Source: an uncultured Syntrophobacterales bacterium
Lineage (GTDB): Bacteria > Desulfobacterota > Syntrophia > Syntrophales > UBA5619
Reading direction: 5' to 3'
Length of the DNA: 5,391 nt
Assembly: GCA_903903205.1 (NCBI GenBank)
Contig: CAIUXU010000398.1
Location: 1-5,391, forward strand
Below the pieces are notes generated by a model, which saw only the letters and a program-made list of their open reading frames with translations, did not search any database and was not told where the DNA came from. Position 1 is the first letter of the stretch. Every line of letters starts with the position of its first letter. The position numbers and the translations under genes are program-made. This document shows positions 1 through 5,391 of the stretch, in pieces.

Positions 1-2100
1 GACCGGTATCCCGATAATGTTGTAGATGAACGCCCAGAAGAGGTTCTGGCGGATCGTCCGCATCGTCTCGAAGGAGAGGCGGATCGCCCGCGGCACGGCG
101 AGAAGATCGTCTTGCATCAGTGTGATGTCCGAGGCTTCGATTGCGACGTCCGTCCCCGCGCCGAGCGCGATTCCGATATCGGCGGCCGTGAGCGCCGGGG
201 CGTCGTTGATCCCGTCCCCCACCATCGCCACGACCTCCCCCGCATCCCGGAGACGCCGGATCTCCGCGGCCTTGTCACCCGGCAGCACCTCCGCAAGTAT
301 CCGGTCAATGCCGAGGGTTTTGCCCATCGCCTTCGCCGTCCCGGCGTTGTCGCCCGTAATCATCACAACCTTGAGCCCCATCCCCTTCAGCGCGGCGACA
401 GCCGCGGCCGCGGAAGGTGTCGGTTGGTCGGAGAATCCGAGCAGGCCCAGAATGCGCCCCTCTTCCGCCACAAAAACGGAGGTCTTTCCCTCACCCGCAA
501 GCCGTGCGGCCTCATCCTCCAGCGCCACGCCCGCGATCCCCTCCCCTTCCAGAAAACGGCGGTTGCCGAGCAGCATGGACTTTCCGTCCCGGACGGCTTT
601 CGCCCCGAGGCCGGAAACCGCTTCGAAGCCGGTGACGGTCCCCGCAAGCAGACCTTCCCGCTTTCCCCGCTCCAGAACCGCCCGGGCCAGGGGATGTTCG
701 GAGACGGCCTCGATGTCGAGAGCAGCCTGCAAAATCTCCATCGCTGTAATTCCGGAAACGGGAATGATATCAGTGACCTCCGGCTCGCCCCGCGTCAGGG
801 TGCCGGTCTTGTCGAAAACGACTGTTCGGAGCCTGTAGGCGTTCTCCAGGCTCTCTCCTCCTTTGATCAGAATGCCATTTTCCGCCCCGAGCCCTGTTCC
901 CACCATGACCGCCGTGGGGGTCGCAAGCCCCAGAGCGCAGGGGCAAGCGATGACAAGAACGGAGATGAAATTGAGCAGCGCGCGGCTGAATACGGGATCG
1001 GGGACAATGAAATACCAAACCGCGAAGGTTAGCAGGGCAATCCCGAAGACGACGGGGACAAAGACGGATGCGACCTTGTCCGCCAGCCGCTGGATCGGCG
1101 CCTTGGAGCCCTGCGCCTCTTCAACGAGGCGAATAATCTGCGCAAGCGCCGTCTCGGCGCCGATCCGCGTCGCCCGGAAAGTGAAACTCCCCGTCCGGTT
1201 GATCGTCGCCGCGAAGACATCCGCCCCCGTCTCCTTGGCGACCGGCATGCTCTCCCCGGTCAGCATGGACTCGTCAACACTTGAATTCCCTGAAACGACG
1301 ACTCCGTCCGTCGGAATCTTCTCCCCGGGCCGAACAACGACGAGATCGTCCTTGACGACCAGCTCTATGGGGATATCGGTCTCCAAACCTTCCCGGATGA
1401 CACGCGCGGTTTTCGGTTTCAGCCCCATCAAACGCTGGATCGCCTGGGAGGTCTTCCCCTTCGCCCCAGCCTCGAGAAGACGGCCGAGGATGATCAGGGT
1501 CACAATGAAGGCCGCACCGTCGTAATAGACATGGGGCATGATCTCCGCCCCGGCGAAGAACCGCGGGAAGAAGGTTGCAAGCGACGAGTAGAGCCAAGCC
1601 GCAAAGGCCCCGACCGCAACCAGGGTATTCATGTCCGTCGTCCGCTGGCGGGCCGCCTTGACCGCTCCGCTGAAGAACCGGCTCCCAACCCAGAAGACGA
1701 CCGGCGTCGTCAGGAAAAAGAGGACCACCAGCAGCGGTTGCCGGGGAATGCCCATCAAAAACGGAAACCAGTGCTGCATCGAGCCCAGGAAGATGACGCC
1801 GCTGAGGACGATTCCGACGGCAAAGCGGGCTTTGAGATCCTTGAGCTCCTTCTCGCGGGCCGCGCCGATCGGGTCTTCGCGGGTGTCATCGGGAATCCCC
1901 AGAAACTCGTACCCCTGATCGTCGACCACCTGCCGGAGCGCTTCGACGCCAGCCCAGGCGGCGTCGTGGGAGATGGTCGCCCGCGCGGTTGCCAGATTCA
2001 CCGCTACCTCCGTCACCCCCGGAATCTCCCGAAGGGCGTTCTCCACACGGCGGACGCAGGCGGCGCAACTCATCCCGCCGACGGAAACGGTCGTTTTCAA
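1..2100 (-). CDS. copA: Copper-exporting P1B-type ATPase CopA (C-terminus cut by window edge)
   Basis: Pumps Cu(I) out of the cytosol across the inner membrane, driven by ATP. The minus strand is open for 700 codons and runs off position 1. Visible in order: one HMA domain with GMSCAAC at residues 9-15; membrane helices near 93-107, 121-139, 158-176 and 190-210; the actuator motif TGES at 281-284; helices near 343-363 and 375-397, the latter holding CPC (386-388); the phosphorylation motif DKTGT with Asp430; the P1B signature HP at 469-470; GDGIND at 628-633; and a seventh helix with the YN pair (693-694) typical of Cu(I) pumps. The last helix, with its expected MxxSS motif, is missing, probably 40-60 residues. 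No in-frame ATG precedes the HMA motif. I chose TTG at 2100, seven bases after the copZ stop; TTG at 2118 or 2124, overlapping copZ, are alternatives. Function is secure; the exact start is not. Confidence 0.95.
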   Translation of the reverse strand, partial: MKTTVSVGGMSCAACVRRVENALREIPGVTEVAVNLATARATISHDAAWAGVEALRQVVDDQGYEFLGIPDDTREDPIGAAREKELKDLKARFAVGIVLSGVIFLGSMQHWFPFLMGIPRQPLLVVLFFLTTPVVFWVGSRFFSGAVKAARQRTTDMNTLVAVGAFAAWLYSSLATFFPRFFAGAEIMPHVYYDGAAFIVTLIILGRLLEAGAKGKTSQAIQRLMGLKPKTARVIREGLETDIPIELVVKDDLVVVRPGEKIPTDGVVVSGNSSVDESMLTGESMPVAKETGADVFAATINRTGSFTFRATRIGAETALAQIIRLVEEAQGSKAPIQRLADKVASVFVPVVFGIALLTFAVWYFIVPDPVFSRALLNFISVLVIACPCALGLATPTAVMVGTGLGAENGILIKGGESLENAYRLRTVVFDKTGTLTRGEPEVTDIIPVSGITAMEILQAALDIEAVSEHPLARAVLERGKREGLLAGTVTGFEAVSGLGAKAVRDGKSMLLGNRRFLEGEGIAGVALEDEAARLAGEGKTSVFVAEEGRILGLLGFSDQPTPSAAAAVAALKGMGLKVVMITGDNAGTAKAMGKTLGIDRILAEVLPGDKAAEIRRLRDAGEVVAMVGDGINDAPALTAADIGIALGAGTDVAIEASDITLMQDDLLAVPRAIRLSFETMRTIRQNLFWAFIYNIIGIPV

Positions 2101-2107
2101 GGCATGT

Positions 2108-2308
2108 TCAGTCGGCAATGTCAAACCCCGCTTTCACAATCCGCTCCCGGACGATCGCCCGGTCTATCGGCTTCTCCTCGGTAAAGGTCGCCTCTCCCTT
2201 CTCCAGATCCACCTGCACATCTTTGATTCCGTCAATGCCACCAAGCGCTTTGGTCACGGCCATGACGCAGTGCTTGCAAGACATCCCTTTGATCTTGATT
2301 GTTGTCAT
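2108..2308 (-). CDS. copZ: Copper chaperone CopZ (HMA domain protein)
   Basis: A 66-residue soluble cytosolic metallochaperone that binds Cu(I) and hands it to the N-terminal domain or membrane entry site of CopA. The protein is a single HMA domain beginning MTTIKIKGMSCKHC; the metal site GMSCKHC sits at residues 8-14 with Cys11 and Cys14. The length is typical of bacterial CopZ. The ATG at 2308 is preceded by a good ribosome binding site at 2315-2321. A longer in-frame ATG at 2383 would add 25 residues unlike the family and has no comparable site, so I rejected it. copA follows after seven bases, so the two genes are almost certainly cotranscribed and probably translationally coupled. Other heavy-metal chaperones such as MerP share the fold, but MerP is exported and this protein has no signal peptide. 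Confidence 0.95.
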   Translation of the reverse strand: MTTIKIKGMSCKHCVMAVTKALGGIDGIKDVQVDLEKGEATFTEEKPIDRAIVRERIVKAGFDIAD

Positions 2309-2314
2309 CCTGTT

Positions 2315-2321
2315 CTCCTTT
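2315..2321 (-). promoter_or_regulatory. Ribosome binding site of copZ
   Basis: On the minus strand this reads AAAGGAG, six bases before the ATG at 2308. It decides the short CopZ start over the in-frame ATG at 2383. Confidence 0.85.
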
Positions 2322-2333
2322 CCTTGGTCAATC

Positions 2334-2422
2334 CATCCGGGCATGGTAAAAGAGGCGCCCGACAATCGGGGAACCTCCCCCACTGCCCCGGATGCTCAAT
2401 GTACCCATCGCCCCACCGGATG
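2334..2422 (-). repeat. Three copies of the heptamer CATCCGG around the copZ promoter
   Basis: On the minus strand CATCCGG occurs at 2422-2416, overlapping the -35 box, and at 2394-2388, overlapping the predicted transcription start. A third copy lies inverted in the leader, reading on the plus strand at 2334-2340. The first two are followed by similar G-rich sequence (a short tract ending TGGG), so they look like imperfect direct repeats 28 bases apart. They could be operator half-sites. In GC-rich DNA this is suggestive only. Confidence 0.35.
2358..2380 (-). other. Two mutually exclusive short hairpins in the copZ leader
   Basis: The segment can form CCCGA-CAA-TCGGG (2358-2370) or GGGGA-ACC-TCCCC (2368-2380), as read on the plus strand. 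Each has a five-pair stem and a three-base loop, and they share bases 2368-2370, so only one can form at a time. They lie in the predicted copZ leader. The first is followed, in the minus-strand direction, by CGCCTCTTTTA, which faintly resembles a terminator tail. Stability is modest and a regulatory role is unproven. Confidence 0.3.
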
Positions 2423-2426
2423 TCAA
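2398..2426 (-). promoter_or_regulatory. Putative sigma70 promoter of copZ-copA
   Basis: The minus strand has TTGACA (2426-2421, perfect -35), a 17-base spacer and TACATT (2403-2398, four of six -10 matches). Transcription would start near 2391, leaving a leader of about 80 bases before copZ. The spacer is 17 bases, not the 19-20 typical of CueR/MerR-activated promoters, and I see no clear MerR-type dyad in it. If copper controls this promoter, repression seems likelier than MerR-type activation. That is inference; no regulator gene lies in the window. Confidence 0.55.
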
Positions 2427-2513
2427 TCTGACTTTCTGGCTACCACCTGCAGTCGTCGCAGCAACAGTCAGGATGTAAGCCTGGCAGGGTTGTATCTGCA
2501 TTTTTCCCCCCGG

Positions 2514-2525
2514 CGACATCTGTCG
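2514..2525. repeat. Short inverted repeat upstream of the MBL operon promoter
   Basis: CGACA and TGTCG face each other across TC, ending about 20 bases before the -35 box at 2547. The two-base centre suits a protein-binding dyad better than an RNA hairpin. It is short enough to be chance. The rest of 2427-2546 shows no gene and no other clear signal. Confidence 0.25.
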
Positions 2526-2546
2526 GCAGGGCCAAAGATTAATTTC

Positions 2547-2575
2547 TTGACAGGAAAGAAACAAATGGTTATTAA
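2547..2575 (+). promoter_or_regulatory. Strong sigma70-type promoter of the plus-strand operon
   Basis: TTGACA at 2547-2552 matches the -35 consensus perfectly; TATTAA at 2570-2575 is a good -10, with the optimal 17-base spacer. Transcription would start near 2582, giving a leader of about 20 bases before the ATG at 2602. The local sequence is AT-rich in a GC-rich window. The downstream genes are closely spaced, so this promoter probably drives all four. Confidence 0.75.
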
Positions 2576-2588
2576 ATCTACTCATATC

Positions 2589-2594
2589 GGGAGG
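2589..2594 (+). promoter_or_regulatory. Ribosome binding site of the MBL hydrolase gene
   Basis: GGGAGG lies seven bases before the ATG at 2602, a strong site that fixes the start. Confidence 0.85.
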
Positions 2595-2601
2595 AAATAA
2601 T

Positions 2602-3435
2602 ATGTTGATCCGCTGCTGGGGTGCAAGAGGCTCCATTCCGGTTTCGGGCAGGGAGTATTTGCGGTACGGGGGAGACACACCCTGCATTGAAATTCGGACG
2701 AAAGACGACCAGATCATCATTATCGACGCCGGATCGGGTATCCGAGGGCTGGGAAACCGTCTTCTGGCCGAGAATCGCCACGATTACACGATGATTTTTA
2801 CCCACGCCCACTGGGACCACGTCATCGGGTTCCCCTTTTTCAAGCCCATCTACCTGCCCGACACGCGGATCAGCCTGGCGGGCTGTCCCTTTACCAGTTC
2901 CTCCTTCAGGGAAATGATAGCATACGTCATGACCCCCCCCTATTTCCCTGTGAATCTCGGGGATATTGAGGCGGAGATCCGCTATCAGGAAACCTGTGAG
3001 GAAACCCTCCAAATCGGCGGCATGACCATTACCTCCATTCCGATCAGCCACCCGAACCAGGGGCGAGGATACCGCTTCGAGGAAGAGGGAAAATCCTTCG
3101 TCTATCTGACCGACAACGAACTCACCTACACGCACCCGGGCGGCCTGGAATATGAGGATTACCAGGCCTTCGCAGAAAAGGCGGACCTTCTCGTTCACGA
3201 CGCCGAATACCTCCCCGAAGATTACCTTCTGACCCGGACCTGGGGACACTCGGTCTATACGGACGCCGTGCGCCTCGCCCTCGACGCCAGCGTCACCCGT
3301 CTCGGCCTCTTCCACCACAACCAGGATCGGACAGACGAGGCGGTGGACCGGATGGTGGACGACTGCCGGAAAATCGCGACCAACCGGCCGCTGGAGTGCT
3401 TCGCCATGCACCAGGACATGGAAATTAAGTTATGA
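2602..3435 (+). CDS. MBL-fold metallohydrolase (possible cyclic-phosphodiesterase-like)
   Basis: A 277-residue cytosolic metallo-beta-lactamase-fold enzyme. The start RCWGARGSIPVSG with YGGDTPCIE (22-30) marks the COG1235-like group of MBL hydrolases related to PhnP and cyclic-nucleotide phosphodiesterases. The metal site is complete: THAHWDH gives His68, His70, Asp72 and His73; then His150 in SHPNQGRG, Asp171 in YLTDNE, His199-Asp200 in LVHDAEY, and a late GHS at 215-217. It should therefore be an active two-metal hydrolase. The substrate cannot be read from sequence; a cyclic phosphodiester is the likeliest guess. No signal peptide or extra domain is present, although relatives are sometimes fused to signalling domains. 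It is the first gene of the operon, with a strong promoter and ribosome binding site, and the next start is 15 bases after its stop. A run of eight C residues lies at 2933-2940 within the gene. Confidence 0.92.
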   Translation: MLIRCWGARGSIPVSGREYLRYGGDTPCIEIRTKDDQIIIIDAGSGIRGLGNRLLAENRHDYTMIFTHAHWDHVIGFPFFKPIYLPDTRISLAGCPFTSSSFREMIAYVMTPPYFPVNLGDIEAEIRYQETCEETLQIGGMTITSIPISHPNQGRGYRFEEEGKSFVYLTDNELTYTHPGGLEYEDYQAFAEKADLLVHDAEYLPEDYLLTRTWGHSVYTDAVRLALDASVTRLGLFHHNQDRTDEAVDRMVDDCRKIATNRPLECFAMHQDMEIKL

Positions 3436-3437
3436 AT

Positions 3438-3442
3438 AGGAG
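3438..3442 (+). promoter_or_regulatory. Ribosome binding site choosing the GTG start at 3451
   Basis: AGGAG ends eight bases before GTG 3451 and eleven before the adjacent ATG 3454. The spacing favours the GTG, though the two starts differ by one residue. The site begins three bases after the upstream stop. Confidence 0.7.
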
Positions 3443-3450
3443 ATGCAACC

Positions 3451-3870
3451 GTGATGATCGCTGAAGAAAGAGACCAGAAGAACCAACGAAGCAGAAGGCG
3501 CGTGCATGGAGTTGCAGTTGCAGCTTGCGCACTCATGACCATCCTTCTGACAGCCCTCTTCCCTGCCATCGGTGGGGCGAACTCTCCCCAGGAGATTGTG
3601 CTTTCCTACGATCAGGCCAAGCGCACATTGGAAGTTCGGATCACCCACACATCGAAAGACCCCGCAGCCCACTACGTGAAAAAAGTGGAAATCAAGAGGG
3701 CGGACAAGACGATCGCCACCGCCGAATACCAGAGCCAGCCTGGACAGGCCCCCTTCGCCTATGTTTATCCGCTGGAAATCGGCGCCGAGGATGTTATCGA
3801 AGTAAAAGCGACCTGCAACATTTTTGGGTCAAAAACAGAAAAACTGGATATGCGGAAAACACCTCGTTGA
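3451..3870 (+). CDS. Small secreted protein with superoxide reductase/SoxZ-like Ig fold
   Basis: A 139-residue protein with a basic N-terminus (RSRRR at 13-17), a hydrophobic stretch at about 20-40 and a plausible signal-peptidase I site after IGGA (40-43). The mature part would be a periplasmic protein of about 96 residues. Its core, ITHTSKDPAAHYVKKVEI (64-81), then PGQAP (97-101) and VKATCNIFG (118-126), has the layout of the superoxide reductase/desulfoferrodoxin fold, which resembles SoxZ. In superoxide reductases the iron is held by histidines plus Cys-x-x-His. Here Cys122 and candidates His66 and His74 remain, but the CxxH histidine is Phe125 and no N-terminal ligand histidine is evident. 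It may not bind iron in the usual way, or may be a carrier or structural protein. The twin arginines lack a Tat consensus. Coding is well supported; family assignment is from pattern recognition and moderate; function is unknown. Confidence 0.75.
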   Translation: MMIAEERDQKNQRSRRRVHGVAVAACALMTILLTALFPAIGGANSPQEIVLSYDQAKRTLEVRITHTSKDPAAHYVKKVEIKRADKTIATAEYQSQPGQAPFAYVYPLEIGAEDVIEVKATCNIFGSKTEKLDMRKTPR

Positions 3871-3899
3871 CCTACTGGATTCTCGACGTACAAGCAGGC

Positions 3900-3904
3900 G
3901 GAGG
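3900..3904 (+). promoter_or_regulatory. Ribosome binding site deciding the start at 3914
   Basis: GGAGG lies nine bases before ATG 3914. It supports this start over the in-frame ATG at 3824, which overlaps the previous gene and would add 30 polar residues before the first helix. Confidence 0.8.
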
Positions 3905-3913
3905 TTTTTGCCC

Positions 3914-4315
3914 ATGATCCTTTTCAAATGGCATGCCGGGCTGATGACGGCGGCCTTCCTCTCTTTTTTTTCCGCACTACTCGTTGCGGCGACGCAAAGA
4001 CGGAAACCGTGGTGGCTCCGGCGCCACCGTGCCGCCGGAATTCTCGGAACACTTTTCATCCTGTCCGGAATGACGGCCGCGATTGCTGCAGTGGCTACCG
4101 CCGCAGAAGGACACCTCCGGTCGCCGCACACATGGATCGGCGCCTTGACCATCGCGATGGCTCTCGTAACACCTGTTCTTGGCCTCCTGCAATTCAAAAT
4201 CCTGGGACAGGCGGGGCGGCGTTTCAGCCAAATCCACCGTCTCTCCGGCCGCATCCTGACAGGCGCCGCGCTGCTTACGCTCCTGTTTGGTCTCCGCATT
4301 GCGGGACTTCTTTAA
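3914..4315 (+). CDS. Four-helix membrane protein, cytochrome b561-like
   Basis: A 133-residue integral membrane protein with four hydrophobic helices at about 4-26, 40-63, 73-94 and 111-132. Each carries or borders one histidine: His7 in KWHAGLM, His38 in RRHRAAG, His72 in SPHTWIG and His108 in QIHRLSG. This order and the flanking residues resemble the cytochrome b561 core, where paired histidines hold two b haems and move electrons across the membrane (HPLLM, HSWLG and HxxxG-type motifs). I infer a quinol or cytosolic donor passing electrons to a periplasmic partner. The gene sits directly after the exported SOR-like gene, which makes that protein the obvious candidate partner. It could instead be an unrelated DUF-type four-helix protein. 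A run of eight T residues lies at 3964-3971. Confidence 0.75.
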   Translation: MILFKWHAGLMTAAFLSFFSALLVAATQRRKPWWLRRHRAAGILGTLFILSGMTAAIAAVATAAEGHLRSPHTWIGALTIAMALVTPVLGLLQFKILGQAGRRFSQIHRLSGRILTGAALLTLLFGLRIAGLL

Positions 4316-4317
4316 CT

Positions 4318-4321
4318 GGAG
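4318..4321 (+). promoter_or_regulatory. Ribosome binding site choosing the GTG start at 4330
   Basis: GGAG lies eight bases before GTG 4330, starting three bases after the stop of the preceding gene. No in-frame ATG is near, so GTG is the likely start. Confidence 0.7.
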
Positions 4322-4329
4322 ACGAGAAC

Positions 4330-5391
4330 GTGTTCATCCCCGCCACACCTGAGGAGATCCGAAATCTCGGTTGGACGCAGCTCGACGTGATCCTGATCAG
4401 CGGAGACAGCTACCTGGACAGCCCCTTTGTCGGCGTCTCCGTAATCGGCAAGCGACTGCTTGCCGCCGGTTACCGTGTGGGGATCATCCCCCAGCCGGAC
4501 GTAGGCTCTAAAAAGGATATCACGCGCCTCGGAGAGCCGGTACTCTTCTGGGGCGTCACGGGCGGCTGCATCGACTCCATGGTTGCGAACCGCACCGCCT
4601 CCGGGAAGAGACGACGGGAGGACGACTTCACGGCCGGCGGAATCAACAACCGCCGTCCTGACCGCGCGGTGATCGTCTATGCCAACCTGATCCGTCATTA
4701 TTTCAAGCAGACAGCCCCCATTATCCTCGGCGGGATCGAAGCAAGCCTCCGGCGGATCGCCCATTACGACGTCTGGTCGAACCGGGTGCGCCGCTCGGTC
4801 CTGATCGACGCAAAAGCCGATTTTCTCCTCTACGGCATGGCGGAAAATACGGTGTTGGAACTGGCCTCCCGTATCCGGGAGAGGCGGGACTTCTCAGACC
4901 TGCAAGGTCTCTGTTACGCCGCACAGGAACAAAAACCGGGATTTCAGGAGATCCCCTCTTATGAAGAGGCGGCGGCTGACCCGGCGGCCTTTGAAAAGAT
5001 GTTCCTGGCTTTCTACCGAAACCAGGATCCTCTGACGGCGCGGGGACTCTGCCAGAAGCAGGACTCCCGTTGGCTCATCCACAACCCGCCCGCAACACCG
5101 CTGACGGAGGCGGAGCTGGACGATGTCCATGGAATGGACTTCGCGCGTGCCGTTCACCCCTCCCACCGCGGCGACGGCGAAGTCCGGGCGCTGGAAACGG
5201 TCCGCTTTTCGATCGCCACCCACCGGGGATGCTACGGAGGATGTCATTTCTGCGCAATCGCCATCCACGAGGGACGGCAGGTCAGCTCGCGGAGCGAAGC
5301 CTCCATTCTCCAGGAAGCAACATTGCTGACAACCCTTCCCGGGTTCCACGGGCGCATCCTCGATGTCGGGGGACCGACAGCCAACATGTAC
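4330..5391 (+). CDS. ygiQ: YgiQ-family radical SAM protein (N-terminal half; cut by window end)
   Basis: The frame is open for 354 codons to the window edge; YgiQ proteins are usually about 600-740 residues, so roughly half is seen. The N-terminal domain (Radical_SAM_N type) includes LISGDSYLDSPFVGVSVIGK starting near residue 23 and GGIEASLRR from 134. The radical SAM cluster motif CYGGCHFC (Cys301, Cys305, Cys308) follows, then AIAIHEGRQVSSRSEASI, and the segment ends with LDVGGPTANMY, a signature of this family. Three cysteines would bind a [4Fe-4S] cluster that cleaves S-adenosylmethionine to a radical. The reaction and substrate of YgiQ are not established. It is cytosolic and probably oxygen-sensitive. 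The GTG start lies 14 bases after the previous stop, with a ribosome binding site at 4318-4321, so it is cotranscribed with the genes before it. Confidence 0.95.
   Translation, partial: MFIPATPEEIRNLGWTQLDVILISGDSYLDSPFVGVSVIGKRLLAAGYRVGIIPQPDVGSKKDITRLGEPVLFWGVTGGCIDSMVANRTASGKRRREDDFTAGGINNRRPDRAVIVYANLIRHYFKQTAPIILGGIEASLRRIAHYDVWSNRVRRSVLIDAKADFLLYGMAENTVLELASRIRERRDFSDLQGLCYAAQEQKPGFQEIPSYEEAAADPAAFEKMFLAFYRNQDPLTARGLCQKQDSRWLIHNPPATPLTEAELDDVHGMDFARAVHPSHRGDGEVRALETVRFSIATHRGCYGGCHFCAIAIHEGRQVSSRSEASILQEATLLTTLPGFHGRILDVGGPTANMY

Noticed and set aside
26..1032. Long open frames on the plus strand opposite copA (270 and 306 codons) and others up to 2600
   Set aside because: They lie antisense to a gene with every P1B ATPase motif, are rich in Arg, Ser and Pro as expected of GC-rich shadow frames, and match no family I recognise.
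2309..2383. Longer CopZ starting at ATG 2383
   Set aside because: The extra 25 residues do not look like the family, and the good ribosome binding site sits in front of ATG 2308.
2404..2420. CueR/MerR-type or CsoR-type operator in the copZ promoter spacer
   Set aside because: The spacer is 17 bases with no central dyad, and the TACCC on one side has no GGGTA partner.
2578..3411. A 277-codon open frame antisense to the MBL hydrolase
   Set aside because: The opposite strand carries the complete HxHxDH metal site with a strong promoter and ribosome binding site. The antisense frame has no such support and is a codon-bias shadow.
3866..3892. Imperfect inverted repeat CGTTGA/TCGACG after the SOR-like gene
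   Set aside because: The stem needs a G-T pair, the loop is 12 bases or more and no T tract follows, so it is not a convincing terminator.
3824..3913. Longer b561-like protein starting at ATG 3824
   Set aside because: It overlaps the end of the SOR-like gene, adds a polar extension and lacks a ribosome binding site, whereas GGAGG precedes ATG 3914.
3964..3971. T8 tract in the b561-like gene as a slippage site or terminator tail
   Set aside because: It simply encodes Phe-rich membrane residues in an intact frame, and no GC hairpin precedes it.

Overview
The window is a GC-rich bacterial segment with two divergent transcription units and no RNA gene, mobile element or CRISPR array that I can see. 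No taxon marker is present. The combination of genes (CopZ/CopA copper export, a stand-alone MBL hydrolase, a superoxide-reductase-like secreted protein and a YgiQ radical SAM protein) would suit an anaerobic Gram-negative bacterium, perhaps a Desulfobacterota or Syntrophales relative. That placement is a guess from gene content and protein style.

Minus strand, 2308 to 1: a copper-export operon. copZ (2308-2108) encodes a 66-residue copper chaperone. copA (2100 to beyond position 1) encodes a Cu(I) P1B-type ATPase with one N-terminal metal-binding domain, the CPC transport motif and all catalytic motifs. Its last few dozen residues lie outside the window, so this large gene has no stop here and no ATG start; I place its start at a TTG. 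CopZ would carry cytosolic Cu(I) to CopA, which pumps it across the inner membrane.

Intergenic, 2309-2601: a back-to-back promoter region. I see a TTGACA-17-TACATT promoter facing copZ and a TTGACA-17-TATTAA promoter facing the plus-strand genes. A heptamer, CATCCGG, occurs three times on the copZ side, and two small mutually exclusive hairpins can form in the copZ leader.

Plus strand, 2602 to 5391: four closely spaced genes (gaps of 15, 43 and 14 bases) that look like one operon. In order they are an MBL-fold metallohydrolase; a small secreted protein of the superoxide reductase/SoxZ-like Ig fold in which one expected metal-ligand histidine appears to be phenylalanine; a four-helix membrane protein with one histidine per helix, resembling cytochrome b561; and the N-terminal 354 residues of a YgiQ-family radical SAM protein, cut by the window end. 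The most interesting point is the pairing of the exported SOR-like protein with a possible haem-b membrane protein, which could form a small undescribed redox module. That link is inferred from gene order and motifs only.
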